The notes under the pieces are model-generated. The model had not been told where the DNA came from. It worked only from the letters and a program-made list of their open reading frames with translations, and did no database searches. This document shows positions 7,714-15,225 of a DNA stretch of 36,209 nt, in pieces. The stretch is from contig CAZFSO010000019.1 in the NCBI GenBank assembly GCA_964522095.1, positions 1-36,209 on the forward strand, read 5' to 3'. Positions within the stretch are counted from its first letter, which is position 1. Every line of letters starts with the position of its first letter. Position numbers and translations under genes: made by a program. This DNA is from UBA6054 sp964522095. GTDB taxonomy: Bacteria > Planctomycetota > Phycisphaerae > Phycisphaerales > UBA1924.

Positions 7714-10022
7714 ACGGGCTGCTCAACCGCGTCTTGGGGCTGGAGGGCCTGGGCTTCGGCACGCCGGGCGCCGAGTTCGTCTTCGAGCGCCCGCTCGTGG
7801 CCTGGGCGTGGGCGCTGCTCGCGCTGGCGTCGCTGGCGCTGGCGTGGTGGACCTACCGGGGCCTGCCGGGGTCGCGCCCGGGCCGGGCGGCGATGGGCGT
7901 GCTGCGGGCGGCGATCATCGTGCTGCTGGCGGTGCTGGCCGCGGGCCCGCAGTTGCGACTCGAACAGATGCGCACCGAGCGCGACCGGGTGTTCGTGCTG
8001 CTGGACCGCTCGGCATCGCTTTCCGTGCCGGACGCGCCCGCCGGCGCGGGGCGCACCCGTGCCGAGCAGGCCGAAGCGGCGCTGGAGCGGGCCCAGCCCG
8101 CGCTGGCCGCCCTCGCCGAGCGATCGGACCTGGCGGTGTTCGCGTTCGGGACCGACACGCGCCCGGCATCGCCCGACGACCCCGGCCCGGCCGAGGACAG
8201 CGCGACCCGTCTGGGCGACGCGCTGGCGTCGGTCCTCGCGGGCGCGCGCGGCGCGCCGATCGGCGGCGTGGTCGTGCTGACCGACGCGCGCACCACGGAC
8301 GCCATCGCCCCCGCGACCCTCCGACGCCTGGAGAGCGAGCGGGTTCCGGTGTTCGGCGTGCCGCTGGGATCGCCCGAGCCGGTGCGGTCCGTGGGCATCG
8401 ACCAGGCCGAGTCGCCGGGCGTGGCCTTCGCGGGCGACGCGGCGCCGGTGCGGGCGCGCGTGGTGTGGTCGGGCGCGGCGCCGGAAGGTTTGCGAGTCGA
8501 ACTGGTCGACCGGGCGAGCGGCGAGGTGCTCGACGGGGCCCCGGTGGCGACGGACGGGCCCGAGGGAGACGCGGGGTCGGCGTGGGTGTCGCTGGTGACC
8601 AGCCCGTCCGAGCCGGGCGCGCGCGACCTTGAGGTCCGCCTGTCCGGCGTGACGCGCGACACCGACGAAGCCGACAACGCCGTGCGCACGCCCATCGAGG
8701 TGGTCGACCGGCCCGTGCGCGTGCTGTACGTCGACGGGCACCCCCGGTGGGAGCACCGGTACGTCAAGAACCTGCTGCTGCGCGAGCGGTCGATCGACGC
8801 GACGGTGCTGCTGCTCGCCTCGGGACGCCGCTACGCCCAGGAGGGTGACACGCTGATCGCCCGCCTGCCGGTCTCGCCGGAGGAGTGGGACGAGTTCGAC
8901 GTGGTGATCCTGGGCGACCTGGCGTCGGACCTGTTCGGCTCCGAGCAACTGGCGCAACTGGTCGAGCACGTGGGAACGCGGGGGGCGGGCCTGCTGTGGA
9001 TGGCCGGCCCGGGCGCGACGCCCCAGGGGTGGTTCGACTCGCCCGCGGGCGACCTGCTGCCGATGCGCCCGGGCGCGCCGGCGGGCGGGGGTCGCGGCGC
9101 GGGGGCACCGGCGTTGTGGGGCGAGCCGATCACGGTCGCGGCCACCGGCGAGGCCGAACGCCTCGGCGTGCTGCGCACCGACGAGGAAGGCCGGGGATGG
9201 AACGACCGCCTGACCGATCCCGACGCCGGCTGGTCCGTGCTGCGCTGGGCGCAGAAGCTTGCGCCGGAGCGCCTCAAGCCGGGCGTGACGGTGCTGGCTG
9301 AGGCGGTCGGCGTGACCAGCGCCGAACGCGCGCCGCTGGTGATGGCCATGCGGTTCGGCTCGGGGCGCACCGCCTACGTCGCGACCGACGAGATCTGGCG
9401 CTGGCGCTACGGACGCGGCGAAACCCTGCCCGAACGCTTCTGGATCCCGCTGGTGCGCATGCTCGCCCGCGGGCGCGTCGCCGCGGCGCTCGGGCCGGGC
9501 CTGCTGACCGTCGCGCCCGAACGCCCCGAGCCCGGCGCCCCCGCGCTGATCGAACTCGAGGTGTTCGACCAGTCGCTGATCGACCGCCTGCCCGAGCGCC
9601 TGACCGCCCGCGTCACGCACGACGACGGGCGGGAGGAATTGGTCCCCCTGCGGGGCGAGGGGTCGACGCGGTCGGGTGTGTGGACGCCCGACGGGCCGGG
9701 CGCGGTGCGGGTCACCCTGGGCCCGGGCGCTCCGGAACTGGCGGGGTTGTCCGCCCGGGCGCAGGTCGTCGAGGCGGGCGACGAGCGGCGCAACCTGGAC
9801 GCCGACCACGACCTGCTGACCGACCTGGCCGAGCGCACCGGCGGGCGGCTCGTCGCCTGGGACGAGACGGACCGCCTGGCCGAGTGGGTGCCCAACCGCT
9901 CGCGCGTGCACGCGGGCACGCCGGTCATTGAGACGCTCTGGGACCGGTGGGTCGTGCTGGGCGTGCTGCTCGCGCTGCTGACCGCCGAGTGGGTCGGCCG
10001 GCGTCTGAGCCGGCTGGCCTGA
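7710..10022 (+). CDS. Membrane protein with VWA and glutamine-amidotransferase-like domains
   Basis: A 770-residue protein beginning at the GTG that overlaps the upstream stop (GTGA). Two membrane helices at about 30-46 and 64-80 precede a VWA-like domain with an intact DRSAS metal motif (99-103). From about residue 337 comes a class-I-amidotransferase-like fold, starting VLYVDGHPRWEHRYVKN and running through VVILGDL and a later GLLWMAGPG block. A C-terminal helix (about 746-764) returns the chain to the membrane. I do not see a catalytic Cys in a nucleophile-elbow context, so the amidotransferase-like domain is probably non-enzymatic. It ends three bases before the convergent tsaD stop. Role inferred: third component of the DUF58/BatA-like envelope complex. 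Confidence 0.78.
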   Translation: MNGLLNRVLGLEGLGFGTPGAEFVFERPLVAWAWALLALASLALAWWTYRGLPGSRPGRAAMGVLRAAIIVLLAVLAAGPQLRLEQMRTERDRVFVLLDRSASLSVPDAPAGAGRTRAEQAEAALERAQPALAALAERSDLAVFAFGTDTRPASPDDPGPAEDSATRLGDALASVLAGARGAPIGGVVVLTDARTTDAIAPATLRRLESERVPVFGVPLGSPEPVRSVGIDQAESPGVAFAGDAAPVRARVVWSGAAPEGLRVELVDRASGEVLDGAPVATDGPEGDAGSAWVSLVTSPSEPGARDLEVRLSGVTRDTDEADNAVRTPIEVVDRPVRVLYVDGHPRWEHRYVKNLLLRERSIDATVLLLASGRRYAQEGDTLIARLPVSPEEWDEFDVVILGDLASDLFGSEQLAQLVEHVGTRGAGLLWMAGPGATPQGWFDSPAGDLLPMRPGAPAGGGRGAGAPALWGEPITVAATGEAERLGVLRTDEEGRGWNDRLTDPDAGWSVLRWAQKLAPERLKPGVTVLAEAVGVTSAERAPLVMAMRFGSGRTAYVATDEIWRWRYGRGETLPERFWIPLVRMLARGRVAAALGPGLLTVAPERPEPGAPALIELEVFDQSLIDRLPERLTARVTHDDGREELVPLRGEGSTRSGVWTPDGPGAVRVTLGPGAPELAGLSARAQVVEAGDERRNLDADHDLLTDLAERTGGRLVAWDETDRLAEWVPNRSRVHAGTPVIETLWDRWVVLGVLLALLTAEWVGRRLSRLA

Positions 10023-10025
10023 CGG

Positions 10026-11084
10026 TCAGCACGCGGTGGTCGGCACGGCGGGCAGGGTCAGGTCGTCCTGCCGGCCCTGTTCGAGCAGGCGCACGCCAAG
10101 GCCGGCGATCATCGCGGCGTTGTCGACGCAGTACTTCATGGGCGGGACGCGCAGCGGCGCGCCGAGGCACCCGGCCAGTTCGGCCATCTCGCGGCGCAGG
10201 CGGGTGTTGGCCGAGACGCCGCCCCCGATGACCAGCGACTCGAACGGGCCGTGGGCGCGCCAGGCGGCCTCGGTCTTGCGCAGCAGGGCGGCGCAGACGG
10301 CCCTCTGAAAACTCGCGGCCAGGTCGCGGGCGCGTTCGTCGGTCATCGGCTCGGGGGGCTTGGGCTCGATGGGGTCGCGCCCGGGCAGGCGGGGCGGTGC
10401 CGGCCGGCCCTTGACGAGGTACAGGACGGCCGTCTTGACCCCCGAGAAACTGAAGTTCAGGTTGTCCTTCTGCATCAGGGCGATGGGCAGGTCGAACGCC
10501 CGGTCGTCGGCGCCGGGCTGTTCGGCCAGGCGGTCGAGCACCGGGCCGCCGGGGTGGCCCAGGCCCAGGATGGACGCGACCTTGTCGTACGCCTCGCCCG
10601 CGGCGTCGTCGATGGTGCCGCCCAGACGGGTCAGGTCGGTCTCGGACCGCATCGCGTACAGCGTGGTGTGCCCGCCGGAGACCACCAGGCCCAGGGCCGG
10701 GAAGGCGATCGGCTCGGTGTCCAGGGCGGCGGCAGCCAGGTGGGCGTGCACGTGGTCGACGCCCACGAGCGGCACGCCCAGCGACCACGACAGCGCCTTG
10801 GCCGCCGACAGGCCCACCAGCAGCGAGCCGACCAGGCCCGGGCGGTGGCCGACCGCGACGGCGTCGAGGTCGGCGAGGGTCACGCCGGCCTGTTCGACCG
10901 CGGCGCGGACGACGGGGAGGATGCGCTGCTCGTGTGCGCGGCTGGCGATTTCGGGCACCACGCCGCCGTACTCGGCGTGCAGGTCGTGCTGGGCCGACAC
11001 AACGGACGACCGCACGAGGGCGGGGCTCTCGACCACGGCGGCGGCGGTCTCGTCGCAGGATGACTCGATGCCCAGGACCAGCAC
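10026..11084 (-). CDS. tsaD: tRNA N6-adenosine threonylcarbamoyltransferase TsaD
   Basis: Universal TsaD/Kae1 enzyme, which transfers threonylcarbamoyl from the TsaC product onto A37 of ANN-decoding tRNAs, working with TsaB and TsaE. It has 352 residues. The ASKHA-fold N-terminus LGIESSCDETAAAVV is clear. The iron-binding HxxxH is H111/H115 in VDHVHAHLAAA, and the nucleotide-binding block GLVVSGGHTTLY is present. A small deviation is HRPGL where many members have GPGL. The GTG at 11084 places the conserved N-terminus correctly. There is no ribosome site; a TACGAT box ends five bases upstream. dnaB ends 18 bases before it on the same strand, so the two may be co-transcribed or tsaD may have its own leaderless start. 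Confidence 0.95.
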   Translation of the reverse strand: MLVLGIESSCDETAAAVVESPALVRSSVVSAQHDLHAEYGGVVPEIASRAHEQRILPVVRAAVEQAGVTLADLDAVAVGHRPGLVGSLLVGLSAAKALSWSLGVPLVGVDHVHAHLAAAALDTEPIAFPALGLVVSGGHTTLYAMRSETDLTRLGGTIDDAAGEAYDKVASILGLGHPGGPVLDRLAEQPGADDRAFDLPIALMQKDNLNFSFSGVKTAVLYLVKGRPAPPRLPGRDPIEPKPPEPMTDERARDLAASFQRAVCAALLRKTEAAWRAHGPFESLVIGGGVSANTRLRREMAELAGCLGAPLRVPPMKYCVDNAAMIAGLGVRLLEQGRQDDLTLPAVPTTAC

Positions 11085-11089
11085 GGGGG

Positions 11090-11095
11090 ATCGTA
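11090..11095 (-). promoter_or_regulatory. Candidate -10 hexamer TACGAT before tsaD
   Basis: TACGAT read on the minus strand lies in the 18-base dnaB-tsaD spacer and ends five bases before the tsaD GTG. The spacer has no Shine-Dalgarno sequence. Confidence 0.35.
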
Positions 11096-11102
11096 GAGGG
11101 CG

Positions 11103-12797
11103 TCAGAACGGGGGCAGGTCGTCGTCGTCGAAGTCGACGTCGTTGCCCGAGCCGTCGCGGAAGTTGGTCTCGGGCCCTGACTTCTTGCCCGGGGCGAAGC
11201 CGCGGTACTCGCTGGTGGGCGCGGGCGTGAAATCGGCGGGGGGCGTCGGGGCGAAGTCGGGCCCGGCGTAGCCGCCCGGGTCGGGGGCGGCGGCGAAGTC
11301 GCGGGAGAAGCCGTAGGAGCCCCCGGTGTGGGAGCCGTCGTGGTTCTTGAAGCGGACGACGCCGGAGTCCCAGACGAGTTTGACGGTGCCGGTGGGCCCG
11401 TTGCGCTGCTTGGCGATGATGAGTTCGGCGAGGTTGAGTTTGTCGCGGTTCTCCTCGTCGAACTCGGCGCTGGTGGGGTCCCAGGCGGGGTCGCCGCGGT
11501 GGTAGTAGGACTCGCGGTGGAGCAGGGCGACGACGTCGGCGTCCTGCTCGATGGAGCCGGACTCGCGCAGGTCGCTCATGCGGGGGCGGTTGCCCTCGCG
11601 CTGCTCGGCGCCGCGGTTCAACTGGGCCAGGCAGATGACGGGCAGTTTGAGTTCGCGGGCCAGGGCCTTGATCGAGCGGGAGATCTCGGAGACCTCGACC
11701 TGGCGGGACTCGCGGGCCGAGCCGGGCGAGGAGAGCAACTGGAGGTAGTCGATGACGATGCAGCCGATGTCGTGGCGCTGCTTCATGCGCCGTGCCTTGG
11801 CGCGCAGGGTCAGGACGGTCATGCCCGGGGTGTCGTCGATGATCATGGGCGCCTCGGCCAGTTCGCTGGAGGCCTGGCTGAGGCGCTGGTACTCCTCGGC
11901 GTTGACCATGCCGTTGCGGAGTTTGGCCGAGTCGACGCCCGAGCGGGCGGAAAGCAGTCGCTGGACGAGCGCGCTGCGGGACATCTCGAGGCTGAAGATG
12001 CCGACGGGCACGGGCTTGCCCTTGCGCCGGGGCTCCCAGGGCGTGACGCCACCGAAGGCGATCTGCTCGGCGAGGTTCAGGGCCATGGCGGTCTTGCCCA
12101 TGGAGGGGCGTGCGGCGAGGATGATGAGTTCCTCGGGCTGCAGGCCGCTGGTCAGTTCGTCCAGGTCGGCAAAGCCGGTTGCGACGCCCATGATGGGCTT
12201 GCCGTCGGCCTCGTCGATGCGCTGCATCTCGGCGTGGAGGAGTTCCTTGAGGGACTCCGGCTCGGCGTTGACGTCCTCGCTGGCGATGTCGAAGATGCGC
12301 TTCTCGGCCAGGTCGATGACGCGCTTGGCGCCCTCGGGCGTGCCGTCCGCGCCGGTGTAGGCGTCGTGGAGGATCTCGCCGGCGGCGTCGATGAGTTTGC
12401 GCAGGCGGGCGGAGTCGGCGATGAGGCGGGCGTAGTAGGGCGCGGACGCGGCGCTGGGGACGGCCTCGGCCAGTTCCATGAGGTAGCCGGTGCCGCCGAC
12501 GCGGTCGAGCACGCCGCGGGCGCGGAGGGTCTCGGTGAGTTGGACCAGGTCGCCGGATTGGTGGGCGTCGAAGGTGTCGACCAGGGCCTTGTAGATCGTC
12601 CCGTGGGCCTCCTTGTAGAAGGAATCGGGGGTGGGGACGATCTCGACGACGTCGTTGAGGACGCTGGGGTCGAGCAGGACCGAGCCGAGCAGCGACCGCT
12701 CGGCCTCCACCGCGTGCGGCGGGGTGCGGTCGAACAGACGCCCCATGGCCTCTCGGTCGGTGCGGAAGGCTTTGGGTTCGAAGGCGGCGCGTGTCAC
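11103..12797 (-). CDS. dnaB: Replicative DNA helicase DnaB with SSB-like C-terminal tail
   Basis: Hexameric RecA-fold helicase that unwinds DNA at the replication fork and binds primase through its N-terminal domain. It has 564 residues. The N-terminal DnaB domain starts at PPHAVEAERSLLGSVL (about 26-41). Walker A is ARPSMGKTAM (229-238, K235), Walker B is IVIDYLQLL (347-355), and the SDLRESGSIEQDAD block is at 408-421. No intein is seen. After the helicase core, residues ~495-564 form a Pro/Gly/Asp-rich, probably disordered extension ending DFDDDDLPPF, strikingly like the SSB C-terminal tip. The GTG at 12797 is preceded by a TTGCCA / 16 bp / GATAGT promoter eight bases upstream; an alternative ATG lies at 12746, just before conserved sequence. 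Confidence 0.95.
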   Translation of the reverse strand: MTRAAFEPKAFRTDREAMGRLFDRTPPHAVEAERSLLGSVLLDPSVLNDVVEIVPTPDSFYKEAHGTIYKALVDTFDAHQSGDLVQLTETLRARGVLDRVGGTGYLMELAEAVPSAASAPYYARLIADSARLRKLIDAAGEILHDAYTGADGTPEGAKRVIDLAEKRIFDIASEDVNAEPESLKELLHAEMQRIDEADGKPIMGVATGFADLDELTSGLQPEELIILAARPSMGKTAMALNLAEQIAFGGVTPWEPRRKGKPVPVGIFSLEMSRSALVQRLLSARSGVDSAKLRNGMVNAEEYQRLSQASSELAEAPMIIDDTPGMTVLTLRAKARRMKQRHDIGCIVIDYLQLLSSPGSARESRQVEVSEISRSIKALARELKLPVICLAQLNRGAEQREGNRPRMSDLRESGSIEQDADVVALLHRESYYHRGDPAWDPTSAEFDEENRDKLNLAELIIAKQRNGPTGTVKLVWDSGVVRFKNHDGSHTGGSYGFSRDFAAAPDPGGYAGPDFAPTPPADFTPAPTSEYRGFAPGKKSGPETNFRDGSGNDVDFDDDDLPPF

Positions 12798-12805
12798 GGG
12801 CTGTG

Positions 12806-12833
12806 ACTATCGCCGACCCGGAGCGGTTTGGCA
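12806..12833 (-). promoter_or_regulatory. Candidate sigma-70 promoter for dnaB, leaderless
   Basis: On the minus strand TTGCCA (12833-12828) and GATAGT (12811-12806) are 16 bases apart, and the -10 box ends eight bases before the GTG at 12797. It is the best-formed promoter of the leaderless set, because it alone has a clear -35. Confidence 0.5.
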
Positions 12834-12969
12834 ATGGCGCGGGAGGGCACATCACGAAGGTTGCGCACAAATGGGGTCATCGGGGCGACTTGCGCTCGCC
12901 TGTCGGTTGTGGGCATGGTCTGTGGGGATCGCGTCGGTTGCCGCACGGCGTGTCGGGGCGACCGGGCCG

Positions 12970-12975
12970 TATCCT
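12970..12975 (+). promoter_or_regulatory. Candidate -10 hexamer TATCCT before pdxH
   Basis: TATCCT ends five bases before the ATG at 12981 and no ribosome-binding sequence is present. This is consistent with a leaderless message. Confidence 0.35.
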
Positions 12976-12980
12976 TGTTT

Positions 12981-13447
12981 ATGAGCACCTCGACCACGCT
13001 CGGCGACCTGGGCCGGGGCGAAACCCTGCCGGACCGGCTGCCCAAGTCGCCCCTGAGTCTGCTGCGGGCCTGGTACGACGACGCCCAGACCCGGGCGGGC
13101 CAGCCGAACCCCAACGCGATGACGCTGGCGACGGTCGGCCCGGACGGGCGCCCCTCGGCGCGGGTGGTGCTGTGCAAGCAGATCCACGACGAGCCGGGCT
13201 TCCTGGTGTTCTACACCAACTACCGGGGGCGCAAGGGCCGGGACCTGGAGGCCAACCCGCACGCCGCCGTGGTGTTCCACTGGGACCGGCTGGACAGGCA
13301 GATCCGCGTCGAGGGCCCGGTGCTGCGGTCGCCCGCGGCCGAGTCGGACGCGTACTACCACTCGCGCCGGTGGGAGTCGCGGGTCGGGGCGTGGGCCAGC
13401 GAGCAGTCCGAGCCGATCGAGTCGCGCGAGGCGCTCCTGCACAAGGT
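12981..13447 (+). CDS. pdxH: Pyridoxine/pyridoxamine 5'-phosphate oxidase (3' lost in gap)
   Basis: FMN-dependent oxidase that makes pyridoxal 5'-phosphate, the cofactor needed by both aminotransferases in this window. About 155 residues are visible before the sequence enters the first N gap; the family is normally ~200-215 residues, so some 50 residues, including the C-terminal PNPOx dimerisation motif, are missing from the assembly rather than necessarily from the genome. Seen motifs: NPNAMTLATVGPDGRPSARVV (key residues NAMTLAT and ARVV), VFYTNYRGRKGRDLEANP (FMN phosphate contacts) and VVFHWDRLDRQIRVEG. The ATG at 12981 has a TATCCT box five bases ahead and suits the conserved N-terminus. 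It is divergent from dnaB. Confidence 0.92.
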
Positions 13448-13547
13448 NNNNNNNNNNNNNNNNNNNNNNNNNNNNNNNNNNNNNNNNNNNNNNNNNNNNN
13501 NNNNNNNNNNNNNNNNNNNNNNNNNNNNNNNNNNNNNNNNNNNNNNN
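13448..13547. other. Assembly gap of 100 N
   Basis: Exactly 100 N, the conventional unknown-size gap. It removes the 3' end of pdxH and the intergenic space up to the histidine kinase stop codon at 13549-13551. Convergent gene ends are where the palindromic repeat occurs elsewhere in this window, so a repeat may have broken the assembly. Confidence 0.95.
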
Positions 13548-13548
13548 G

Positions 13549-15147
13549 CTACAGGGGCGGGCGGGGCTGTTGCGATTCGAGCAGGCGTGCGATCTCGACG
13601 GTGAGGGCGTCGGGGTCGGACGGCTTGACGAGGAAGGCGGTGAAGCCGCTGCGGATGGCGCGGGCGTGGGTGTCCTTGTCGCCGAAGGCGGTCAGGGCGA
13701 GGGCGGGAACGGAGAGGCGTTCGAGGGTGGCCTCGACGAGCCGCACCTGGCGGATGAACTCGAACCCGTCCATGTCGGGCATGCTCAGGTCGCTGACGAC
13801 GACCTCCGGGCGTTCGGACTCGAGCAGCCCCAAGGCCTCGCGGGCGGTGCCGGCCACGGCGACCTGGGCGCCGGCGCGCCGCAGCGTGATGGCGATGACC
13901 TCGGCGGCGTCGGGCTGGTCCTCGACGAGCAGGACGCGGCGGCCCTCCAGCCCGCGAGGGGCGGGCGCCTGGGACGGGGCCACGGCCGCCGAGTCGGGCG
14001 CGGGGCGCAGGGGCAGCGCGACGGTGAACCGGCTGCCCGGCGGGTTGCTCTCGGCGTGCACGGTCCCGCCGTGCAGTTCGACGATGCTCTTGACGATGCT
14101 CAGGCCCAGGCCGAGGCCCAGGTGGGCGCGCGAGGCGGAGGCGTCCGCCTGGCTGAAGCGGTCGAAGACGCGCGGCAGGAAGGCCGGGTCGATGCCGATG
14201 CCGGTGTCCTGCACGACGATCTCGACCCCCGACGCGGCCCGCTGCACGCGCACGCTCACGCGCCCGCCGTCGGGGGTGAACTTGACGGCGTTGGATACCA
14301 GGTTGCGCACGACCTGCGCGATGCGCTCGGCGTCGCACTCGAAGACCCCAACGCCCGGCTCGACGCTCAGGTCGCAGTCGATGCGCCTGGCCTCCATGCC
14401 GGGGCGGAGGGCCTCGACGACCTGGGCGACGACGTCGGCGATCGGGGCGGGGGCCAGGTGCAGGCCGAACTTGCCCGAGGACATGCGCGAGGTGTCGAGC
14501 AGGTCCTCGATCAGGCGGCTCTGCGCGGCGGCGTTGCGTTCGATGGCGGCCAGGGCGCCCCCGAGTTGCGTGTCCCCGCCGGCGTCCCGCAGCAGCAGGC
14601 GCGTCCACATCAGGATGATCGAGATGGGCGTGCGCAGTTCGTGCGACACGGTGGCGATGAACTGGTCCTTGGCCCGGTTGGCGTCCTCCGCCTGCCGGCG
14701 GGCGCGCCCCAGGTGGTCGGTCAGTTCCTTCTGGCCGGTCTGGTCGCGGAGGATCTTGATGAAGCCGGTGACCGCGCCGTCGTCGTCGCGCAGCGCGCTC
14801 ATGGTGCCGCTGGCCCAGAACCGCGACCCGTCCTTGCGCAGGTGCCAGCGCTCGTCGATCGCGACGCCGGTGGCGGCGGCCTTGGCCAGTTCGAGCGCGG
14901 GCAGACCGGCGGCCCGGTCGGACTCGGTGAAGATGATGGCGCCGTCCTGGCCGATGGCCTCGGCCTCGGTGAACCCGATGACCGCCTCGGCGCCCGCGGT
15001 CCACCGGGTGATGCGCCCCTCGGTGTCGAGCATCATGATCGCGTGGTCGCGGATGCTCTCGATGACCCAGTCGTACCAGGGCTCGGCGCGCCCGCCGGAC
15101 CGGCCGGGATCGTTCGGGGCACCTCGGTTGCGGGACGGTTCATCCAT
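13549..15147 (-). CDS. Soluble PAS hybrid sensor histidine kinase/response regulator
   Basis: A 532-residue cytoplasmic hybrid kinase with no membrane segment. Order: a PAS domain (about 27-138, including RWTAGAEAVIGFT and a PAC end FIKILRDQTGQKE), then HisKA with phospho-accepting H169 in FIATVSHELRTP. The HATPase region has an N box (N286 in RNLVSNAVKFTPDGG), a G1 box DTGIGI (314-319) and a G2 box GLGLGLS (344-350). The C-terminal receiver domain has E409/D410, phospho-acceptor D453 in VVSDLSMPDMDG, T486 and K508. The signal sensed by PAS is unknown. No dedicated DNA-binding regulator is adjacent, so output is probably through phosphotransfer elsewhere. A TACCAT box (15185-15180) lies about 32 bases before the ATG. 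Confidence 0.93.
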   Translation of the reverse strand: MDEPSRNRGAPNDPGRSGGRAEPWYDWVIESIRDHAIMMLDTEGRITRWTAGAEAVIGFTEAEAIGQDGAIIFTESDRAAGLPALELAKAAATGVAIDERWHLRKDGSRFWASGTMSALRDDDGAVTGFIKILRDQTGQKELTDHLGRARRQAEDANRAKDQFIATVSHELRTPISIILMWTRLLLRDAGGDTQLGGALAAIERNAAAQSRLIEDLLDTSRMSSGKFGLHLAPAPIADVVAQVVEALRPGMEARRIDCDLSVEPGVGVFECDAERIAQVVRNLVSNAVKFTPDGGRVSVRVQRAASGVEIVVQDTGIGIDPAFLPRVFDRFSQADASASRAHLGLGLGLSIVKSIVELHGGTVHAESNPPGSRFTVALPLRPAPDSAAVAPSQAPAPRGLEGRRVLLVEDQPDAAEVIAITLRRAGAQVAVAGTAREALGLLESERPEVVVSDLSMPDMDGFEFIRQVRLVEATLERLSVPALALTAFGDKDTHARAIRSGFTAFLVKPSDPDALTVEIARLLESQQPRPPL

Positions 15148-15179
15148 CGTCGGCGCTCGTGCCCCTGAGGCCCCTTCAT

Positions 15180-15185
15180 ATGGTA
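15180..15185 (-). promoter_or_regulatory. Candidate -10 hexamer TACCAT upstream of the hybrid kinase
   Basis: TACCAT on the minus strand lies 32 bases before the kinase ATG, followed by a GAAGGGG purine tract. Unlike the leaderless set this would give a leader of roughly 25 bases. Confidence 0.35.
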
Positions 15186-15225
15186 GCCGGGGGGCGAGAC
15201 TCCCCAGATTGAGGATCGTTGCCGT

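Noticed and set aside
5499..9911. A 1470-codon open frame on the minus strand antisense to the BatA-like genes
   Set aside because: It is a shadow of high-GC coding on the plus strand; the translation is low-complexity Arg/Ala/Pro/His without any family motif.
12770..12785. Possible tRNA T-loop (GGGTTCGAAGGC)
   Set aside because: It lies inside the dnaB N-terminal coding sequence and no acceptor, D or anticodon stems can be drawn around it.
9925..12870. A 981-codon minus-strand frame over tsaD and dnaB
   Set aside because: It is frame-shifted relative to both genes, Arg/Pro-rich, and explained by third-position GC bias.
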